This document shows, piece by piece, positions 56,176 through 64,000 of a stretch of 64,000 bases of DNA; positions within the stretch are counted from its first letter, which is position 1, and every line of letters starts with the position of its first letter. Below the pieces are notes generated by a model that did no database searches, had not been told where the DNA came from, and saw only the letters and a program-made list of their open reading frames with translations. This stretch comes from Margaritispora aquatica (taxonomy: Eukaryota > Ascomycota > Leotiomycetes > Helotiales > Discinellaceae): the NCBI GenBank assembly GCA_007644065.1, contig VJWN01000004.1, positions 310,001 to 374,000 on the forward strand. The letters run 5' to 3'. Made by a program: the position numbers and the translations under genes.

Positions 56176-59100
56176 ATGTCAGGAACAGACGCTGGTGAAA
56201 ATGCTTCTGGCAGCGCTGGCTCAAGCCAGGTATTTGTTGCCCATCGTCCACTTGGAAACTATGGCTCGAATATGAATAACGGAATTGAAATAGGCCCCTA
56301 CGACAAGAAGGGTCAAGAAAATGCGTTTCAATGATAGTGGCGGCCTCGAAGATTACTGGGAAGATGTTCCGATTGCAGTACCGGCGCCTAGTGAGCTTTC
56401 ATCTATGTCTTGAAGTCATATGATCGTTGACAAAAGCACACAACAGCAAAGCCCAAGGTAAACCCACTCGAACTTTACAAGGAGCTTAAGTTCGATGAGG
56501 ACGTGACCATCGGAAGTATTATACCTGCCTTGAAGGATACCACATTTGATGCCGTGACCTTGAAGAACACTGCAATAATTTGGCTAGCCAAAGATATCTC
56601 AGCCACCAAGACAGCCGGGCGATGGCTGGAAACTGACGTTGAGTTCCGTGGGATACTCCAGTCTATTGCCGACGTGCTATCCGACGTCTTTAAGCAGGAA
56701 AAGCCCAAAATTCACCTGTCAGCTCATCTTGGCATCGAACAGTCATTGGGCGGAAGTGGAGGCGAGGAAGTCAAAGCAAAGGACTTCACGCTGAGGGGTA
56801 GCATTCCCGGAATCAATTGCGGATTCGGTGATTTCTTGATGTTTAGAGATGCTGGTATCAGACTTGAAGTCACGCCGGATATAGTTGGAGATCTTCAAAC
56901 AACGTGGGGCTTCTATGGGACTGTCCACTTGAAGATTCCAAACTCGATAACGCCGCTTGTTCTACTATATGAGCTCGAACCCAAGGATGAGACACTCGAT
57001 ATAGCTATGGGTTTTGGCGAAGGCGAGCTTTGGCGTGGTGTCTTTGGCGTTTCAGGACTTGACGTAAGTTACCTTAGATCTGGTTTGATGAAGACATGTA
57101 TGGAAGCGCAGCATGCTGAGATGTGACCATGGTCTTGATAGCTCAAGGAAGTAAAATTCACTACGAGTATCCAGAGATCCAACATAAAAGGATCGCTTGC
57201 ATTTTCACTTTCGGCGACCTGGTCGCTCGGGGGCATGCTGGTGGTGATGACCGGTGGTATTTCCGATGGTGAGAAAACGGGAGGCAACTCTCGATCTAGG
57301 ACCTTTATCTGAAGACTTACTAATCGAGGATCTAGGCAATGGCTTTCTTCGTGGAACCGTTCCCTCGGTCACCTTTGATGAAATTAGGAACTTGTTTGCT
57401 ACAATGACAGGTGGTGAACAGCTAGAGCACGTTGGTCAAGATATCCGACTGAACGACTTGGTGATTGAGATCAAAGAGGGTCGATTGAGACTTTCTGGTG
57501 AGGTATGGGTAGACTCTTATCGAGTTGCCTGCGCAGAGATTCTGGTCGGTGTTGACGGTGTAATCATATCTGGTGCCATTGATGACCTGGATGTTGGCGA
57601 AGGGGTGTATGTCAAGCAAGCTCGTCTGGAACTTGTCGTTGGTCGAATTAGCCGAGATAAAACAGCAACAAAACCCGACAACCATACGCCTGTCAAGCCG
57701 CAAGGCAGCGGTACTCCTGTTACCGCAATCGTTCGAGGCCAAGTCAATTTCCAGCATGGCGACATGAATCTTGATTTTGATGTTGCTGCAGCTCTCATCA
57801 AGCCTGCCGGTGGAGATCTACAGTATTTTGTGTATGGCCAGCTCAACGCACAAAACCTCACCATTGGCACACTTTTGTCCGATCCAGATGTGAAAGGAGA
57901 TCACACGCTGAATCTAAATCTGAATCGGGTTACACTGATCGCTTGCAGCAGCGACAATGTCACAGATTCTGGGCTGAACGCCGCGAACTATCCTATAAAG
58001 TCTGGTATGCGAGCTTCCTTTCAATGAACCCCAATGAGTCTAGGCTGACTTTGAGCGTTCTACAGGAGTGTTTCTATGTGCAGAATTGGCATCTGTACCA
58101 CACATAGAGGATCTGTCCAAAAACGCAAAAGAACAAGATCGATATGTCTTATGTGCAGGTTATAGTAAGGCCGGTGGCTTCAGTATTCGGATAGTGTTGC
58201 CGGATAACCTACGTGTAAGAACAATGGCAATGGTTTACTAGATGGTAGAAGTATTCTGATAATTTCTAGATCGAGCTCTCTCCAACCGTTGTGTCTGGGC
58301 CATTGACACTCATCGTTGACACACAGCCGACGCTCTCCATTGCATTCAATGCTGTTCTATGGCTCAAACCTGAAGGCCAAATCGACCCGCTGGAACTTAG
58401 TCTCCGCCTTAAAGCTGACATTGAAGCTGCGGAAGGGATGGCGTAGGTTCACTATCATCGTATCTCGTTTATATTGCTGACAATCCTGCTTTGGATAGTC
58501 AGATGAAAGGCTGGTGGGTTAACCCATTGGGGCTCAGCCACCGACTCCAGATAGGTACCGTTCACATCGTTTTTCACTATCCAAGATTCACCAAGTCACT
58601 GGTTTAGCTAACATTTGAAGGTCCTGAGTTGCTTTTATCAGCGGCGATCGACTACAAACAATTTGCTGCGTCTGGAACCCCTACTACTCTCGGCTTGAAA
58701 GCTGGCTTCAAGGTTGATAACGTAGACGAGTACTTTGTTGCTGTGGCACTTGGCACCAACCCGAAAGAAACCCTCGTGAAGCTCGATGCTACACGCCTTG
58801 AGGGAAGACAGATCATCAATCTGGTCAACGCAGTGGCTGATATTGAAATTCCAGCTCCGAGAGAGGACTTTATTCGATTTGAGGACGTACATATCTACGC
58901 CAGCCCTCTAGGGTGCATTTTGGGCGACACAGTGTATCCGGCAGGCTTTGTTGTGCAGGGGAAAGCGTTCATCATGGGGAAGAAAGTCGAAATTGACTGT
59001 CGTATGAATGTAGAAGGATTGAAACTCAAAGGCGAGATTGAAGGGTTCAGCCTTGGTCCACTTACTGTGAAGGGTGGAAAGCGGGTCGACGGTAGCCAGG

Positions 59101-60869
59101 CCGACAATGCTTTGATTGATTTCGAGATCACAAAAGAACGTCAGCATTTCGAGGTCAGCGGCAGTATTATGCTTTGGGATGCCGAACTCAGCGTGTTTGT
59201 TCTCGCCGAGATTCGGCCACAACCACAGCTTGAGTTCAATTTCCAGCTCTCTTGGAGTGATCTCATCAGATTCCAGGTGGATGGAAAGATGATTAGACCT
59301 TCTAGTGATGTTGAAAAGGCCGAGTTGTCTAACATTGACGATGCTGACTTCTACCTGCATGCGGTGATGGAGCAGCGTATACTGGAGGAGATTTCAACCG
59401 CGATGAGACGGTGGTTCGCGAGTGCGCAGCAATCTGTACACGAAGGCATCGACTCAGCCAAGCGCAAGCTCGACGAGGCTCAAGCTGCATTCGTTGCTAA
59501 GGTAGAGGAGGCTGAGAAGTCTGTCGAAGAGACGAAAGAAAAGTTCAATAGGGCAATGGAAGCGGCGCAAGCTAATCTGCGTGCTAAGCAAGATAATTTA
59601 GAGAGCAAGAGAGTTGAGAATGAGCTCCTAATGATAGCCGAAGAAAAGAGAGCAGACGAAGAGATTCGCCAGAAGACTGCTGACCTGGACAGGACGCAAA
59701 AAGCGTTTGAGGATGACGTGGGCTCGAAGAAGCGTGACCTCGAGCAGAAACGTCGTGATGGAGCTGATGCGATCGACACAAAAATCAGAGAGCTTGAGGA
59801 GACAAGAGCCAGCTTTCAGCGTGATTTTGGCAACGCCATTCAGGCAATTTCCGATGCGGAGGCTCGTGTGCGTAACGAAGAATGTAAGTACACATATATG
59901 ATTTGGTGCTGCTATATTGCAGAACGATTATGTTGACTAAGTCAAAAACAAGGGAGAGTTCGCGACGCACAGAACCGAGTCGATCAAGCTAAGCGTGATT
60001 TTGATAATTGTGCATGGTACGAGACGCCATGGATGGTATGTTCTTTGCAAGTGTCTTCCAGAGGTCTTGTGGCTAACCACACCATCTATTCATAGGCATG
60101 TCGAGTTGCAGCCTTTGAAGCGGAGCGATGGATCATGCAATGTGCACTAGACGCAGCCTGCCTCATCCTTAGAGGAGCCAAATGGTTTGTGGAGAGCGTT
60201 GCCTACTCGGCAGCAATGCTCCTAGTTGATGGCGCTCAGGTGGCACTAAATGGTGCTCGCTCAGTATGGAATGCTGCCATTTCGACAGCGCAAGCAGCAC
60301 TGGATGGTGTCACGGCTTTGCATGCTGTGGGCATCGGCATTGCAAAGGACGCGGTTATTATAGCAAACCAGGTGGCGTTGAAGATCAAGCAGGCAGCGCT
60401 CGCAGCGTACAATTTGGCATTGTCAGTCGCGCAGGGCTTGATTGAAGTTGCCATTCAAGGGGTGGCCGTGGTGCAAAAGGGAATCGAGGCTGTGGCATTT
60501 AACGCAGCTTTAGCAGTTCTTGATGTAGTGAAGAAGGACACCACTCTTATAGACATTGCCAAGGGCGCCCTTGACGTTGCAGAGGCCGTTGCTCAAACAG
60601 CTCTTGCTGCTGGAGCCTGGTTGGCTGATCGTCTTTGCGACACCCTTAACATCCAGCTTGTCGAGATCTCGGGCTCGCTTAAAGCTATCACCAAAGGAAC
60701 GGGCACTCTCTCTATCCGTGTGAAAGGTATTGTCTTCGGCAAGTCTTTTGACTTTACCGCCTCGTGGACTCCTGCTGATACATTAGCCTTCATCATTGGG
60801 CTTTGCAAGGAACTGTGGGATCTTTTTGCCGACAACATGGTGGAGTTGTTCACAGGGTCCAAAGCTTGA
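56176..60869 (+). CDS. Large modular protein of unknown function (about 1360 aa)
   Basis: Inferred exons: 56176-56229, 56294-56390, 56447-57063, 57142-57268, 57315-58004, 58066-58214, 58270-58442, 58499-58554, 58621-59883, 59953-60035, 60096-60869. All phases agree. Intron 4 is least certain (57257-57299 also fits). The N-terminal half is beta-rich with repeating short strand patterns. Two stretches look related: one at 57411-57640 (IRLNDLVIEI then DGVIISGAIDDL) and one at 58873-59080 (IRFEDVHIYA then LKLKGEIEGFSLG). From about residue 915 to 1074 there is a long charged coiled coil (AKRKLDEAQAAFVAKVEEAE and on). From about 1104 comes an Ala/Val-rich amphipathic stretch (VALNGARSVWNAAISTAQAA), then a final beta-like segment. 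No signal peptide, no clear transmembrane helix, no catalytic motif. I recognise no family; membrane or lipid-surface binding is only a guess. Confidence 0.75.
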
Positions 60870-63800
60870 GTGAAGTATATAACCTGAGATCCGAAATCGC
60901 GATTCTTGGATTAAGGATTTAGGATATACTTGAAGGTGGGAGGGATAAGTCAAGGTGTGGGAAAAGGCAGGGTACGGCATACGGTCACGTGGAACTCGGT
61001 TGAGCATGATCTTGGATATGAGTTATCAGAATGCAATTTAAGATTATTGATGCCATTGTGCCAAGATTTAAGTTGATAACCCAATTCTCCTCAATTTATC
61101 GTCGTATCATTCAGATTGAGAATAGGTATATCCACATGATCCCTCTTTAGCGAGTCATGTGGCATGAACATATGAGTTACGCTTCTTGCCATCTTCTACA
61201 ACAATGAGCCACGTGAATTAAAGAAACTACAGCAGATAAAACGAAGTATTAGATAGTTCCAAGGTATTGGGTCAAACAAGCTCATAGTGAAAAGCTCCTG
61301 TAGAGCAGAGCAACTGGCGATTAAATCGGAAACCGCATTGTCCACGACCTTTTTCAATCACGTTTCGTTGTTTGGCAAATGACTCATTCTAGCATAATTG
61401 TCATATATTTATTTGGTCGCAAGAGGAAAGGTTTCTTTGCATTAATACGGTAGTGGAAAACAATCACTTGGCCCAGCTTTAGCGACCGTTAAAGTCCGAA
61501 CTTGGACTTATTGACGGACATCCTGATACCGGAGCATAGTCATGAATTGAGAAATACAGTTGCTTATATTGAGGCTTTTGTGAAAATAATATACTGAAGC
61601 CCTGGATGGTAGCTCTTCAATGAAAGTTGTTGGTTCGGTTATGCAGACCTCAATTTGCTAAGCTATGAAATAGGTCGAGCAGCAAGTTCGGCGAAACCTG
61701 ATGAGTCCTTGTATCTTGTGTGAATTCGAGTATTCATATTTGATTGAGAAGAGAGAAATTTTGCTAAGCAGCAATATTTAAGCTCACGAACATTCCGCCT
61801 TTGTGTAATCATACCAGATGTTCAAGTTAGGTTGGTTTTGGGTAAAGACTTCGCATGCTGACGTCACGCCTGAGACATATGGGTAAGACAGTCATGACTT
61901 ACAATTACAACCTCAACTTTCAAGATCTCTTCTAATTCCTGTGCCTCGAGTCCGAAAATTTAATGTTAACACATGCTTTTCGAAATATCAACAAGAGCCT
62001 GGACAACCTCTCGAACTCTAGGAAGCTCCACTACCCTACATCAAGTGATGTATTGGCATTAGCGATTTCTGCTCAGATTCTAGGATTTGTTGACTTTCCG
62101 CACTCTTGTCTTCTGCAGGTGCTTGTCAGTATTGCCGTTTCTCTTGCTTCTGAGATCTCCATTGATGACTGGAGCGATGCCCGAGAACTTGGTAGAAGAC
62201 GGCGAGCATATTCAGCGATGGTTGTTACCATAGTCTGATGCATTGGATCATGAGACGAACAGAGCACATATCCGTGCTTCCGCAAAATACTCATCAGTCG
62301 TCCCGTCGCTGAAGAACTGTCAGAGGGAGATGTTTGCTAGTACGGATATCTCCAGAGGGACATCTTTGAGTAGTCTCGATGATGCTTGATGTAGCACGAG
62401 AATATCAGAATGGACTGGAGATCCCCGCACTCAGGAGCTTTCTGAGAACGAAATGCCTTGAAGAACCTTGAAGAAAACTCTATTTCTTCCAAATCCTACC
62501 CCGATAGCTTGGTCGGCGTCTCTCAAGCTTTCCTGGCCAGTGCGTCGGGCATTCTGGCGGCGGTATTCGTTGTTCCCTCCTTCCCGTTGTCTCATTGAGG
62601 CTTTGTAGTCGCGATAAGTATGATGGGGTAGGCCCTTGTGGCTCATCACAGGTGACAATTTCTCGCTCTATGTGGAGACATGATAGCTCAAAGCCTTTGC
62701 TCAAGTAGCTTTCGTCGTCGGCAAGTGTAGAAGAGCTAGTCAAAGCGCTATTGATATCGGCACTCCACTTGCCAAGCCATCGTGAGCTTCAATTCAACTG
62801 CAGGCCACAAGTTTCAGAGCTTCCGATGACAGATATGAACAAGTGTTGTGGTTGAAAAAAAAAAAATACTTTGAAGTTTAAAGATTCACAGTTCAAAATA
62901 TTGTTACATGAACGGCAGAAATATTCTTTCGTTTCGTGGGGTTGAGCAAGGATCGTCATCCCCGCGGATGTGTGGAAAGATCACTCTCAATGCTTGGAAA
63001 AAGGTGCAAATATAGAGTGCTGGCATGCGTCATGATAATTGAATTTTCTTTCCGATTGGCAGGCTCTGCTAAAATGGAATATTGGTTACACAACAGCTGC
63101 AATCTAGGCATGATAGTAAGCTGAAGTCACAACTTTGTTGTTCATTGAAGGAAGATGTTATTACTGAATAAGTTTCTCTGAGAAAACCCTACTCAATGGT
63201 CTCAAGGGATATTGAATCTCTCCGATCTCCGCACTACTTGCCGTCTTCTAGTGTGATCAATATTTCGAAGGTCATGATAAACGCAAGTACCCCTCTAAGG
63301 TATTATCAACGGTGGATTTGACAAGGCTTCTCCCGGCGCTTTTGGTCATTCATGATAGGTCATGATTCAGCTACCACCAAACGTTGGCTGTCAGATTGCC
63401 TCGAAACAACGGTGCTTTGAACTTTGAAGCTCTGTTTGGATGAACAGAGCTTGGTCCTTCGTTTCAAGTTCGGAAACAATGAGACATTGCTTTGACAATG
63501 TCACCAAAATGGTATACTGAAGAAAATGGTACGAGTACGAGGTGACTAGATGAAAATACCTTCAACGGGTTGAGCGGGACACTGACACTGACAGCTCCTC
63601 GTCAAGCGAGTCGGGACCGAGGACATTCAGTGAGGGGTCCATTATATGACTACTAGATTCAACGATGTTGCAGCAAGTGGCGGTTGTCGGGCATCACCGA
63701 GCCCTCAAGAAACAAGTCTGTGTTTTGCTTGACTTTAACCTCAAAATATTTAGGCGGCCAAACTCTGCCACGTATAGGCATAACCTTGAGATGTCAAGAA

Positions 63801-64000
63801 TAACCTACCTCTTCGAATATGCAGAAAGGGATTGAAGCAGACAGCGTGCTGGAATAAAAATATGCAAGCCCAGCTCTGACTTGCAGACGGGATAATTTAA
63901 ATATCAATAGTGTGAAAACAAGGGGGACATCCGACGACCTACATTTTAGAGTTGAAGCTTGGGCCAGTGAAGTGTTCAGATCTCAGCCAAAATTGGACGA
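60870..64000. other. Gene-free right end
   Basis: 3.1 kb of mostly AT-rich DNA. No complete gene. A minus-strand stretch at about 62480-62790 reads protein-like (listed separately). A 12-base A run is at about 62855-62866. Confidence 0.5.
62480..62790 (-). pseudogene. Possible gene fragment, unknown family
   Basis: In one minus-strand frame the text reads SSRWLGKWSADINSALTSSS then LADDESYLSKGFELSCLHIE, ending at the stop 62480-62482. An upstream stop near 62793 closes it and no start or partner exon is obvious. It looks like part of a degraded gene, but no family can be named. Chance is a real alternative. Confidence 0.2.

Noticed and set aside
61963..62294. ORFs on both strands near 62.1 kb
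   Set aside because: They are mutual shadows; neither has a recognisable domain or gene-like codon bias.

Overview
The window is nuclear DNA of a filamentous ascomycete (Pezizomycotina). Evidence: short introns (about 43-103 nt) with CTAAC/CTGAC-like branch sites, intron-split genes on both strands, a dispersed single 5S rRNA gene, a DIM-2/Masc2-type DNA methyltransferase, a fungal phytochrome histidine kinase, a CYP52-type P450, and a secreted protein with a fungal cellulose-binding module (CBM1). A leotiomycete would fit but is only an inference. I spliced every multi-exon gene by eye. Each model I propose closes in frame, and most keep family motifs intact across the junctions.

Layout. 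1-373: 3' end of a Dug2-like M20 peptidase. 762-2239: a 2EXR-domain gene and a possible decayed paralogue. 3600-7333: DIM-2-like DNA methyltransferase. 7718-8778: dienelactone-hydrolase-like enzyme, divergent from a TAPT1/Emp65-like membrane protein (9328-12386). 12804-14419: SMP-30/gluconolactonase enzyme. 14501-14809: orphan Cys-rich ORF. 16760-20813: phytochrome. 25414-26658: bHLH transcription factor. The phytochrome and bHLH genes are flanked by long gene-free stretches (20.8-25.4 and 26.7-32.4 kb) that hold two diverged tandem-repeat arrays. 32406-34167: CYP52-like P450, divergent from an atypical SDR (35970-36854). 37465-39754: ribosomal protein L26 and methylthioadenosine phosphorylase, divergent. 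41113-44347: VPS11. 44864-45655: conserved fungal protein. 46779-48493: flotillin. 49183-50736: secreted zincin-like protein with CBM1.

The right-hand part (50.7-64 kb) looks accessory. It is AT-rich and holds the 5S rRNA gene, a two-copy dispersed repeat, a regular 135-bp tandem array, a 163-aa orphan protein and an 11-exon gene for a roughly 1360-aa protein. That protein has beta-rich modules, a long coiled coil and an Ala-rich amphipathic tail, and I cannot assign it to a known family. The last 3 kb has no convincing gene.

Most genes are core functions: peptide/glutathione turnover, translation, methionine salvage, vacuolar tethering and membrane microdomains. The methyltransferase, phytochrome and bHLH factor are regulatory. 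The P450, SDR, lactonase-like enzymes and CBM1 protein suit a plant-associated or saprotrophic life. The most unusual shared signal is four apparent GC-AG introns among about 60 inferred introns. Two are in the methyltransferase (one a 48-nt in-frame intron directly before the catalytic PPC motif), one splits the phytochrome H-box, and one hides the first exon of the bHLH gene.
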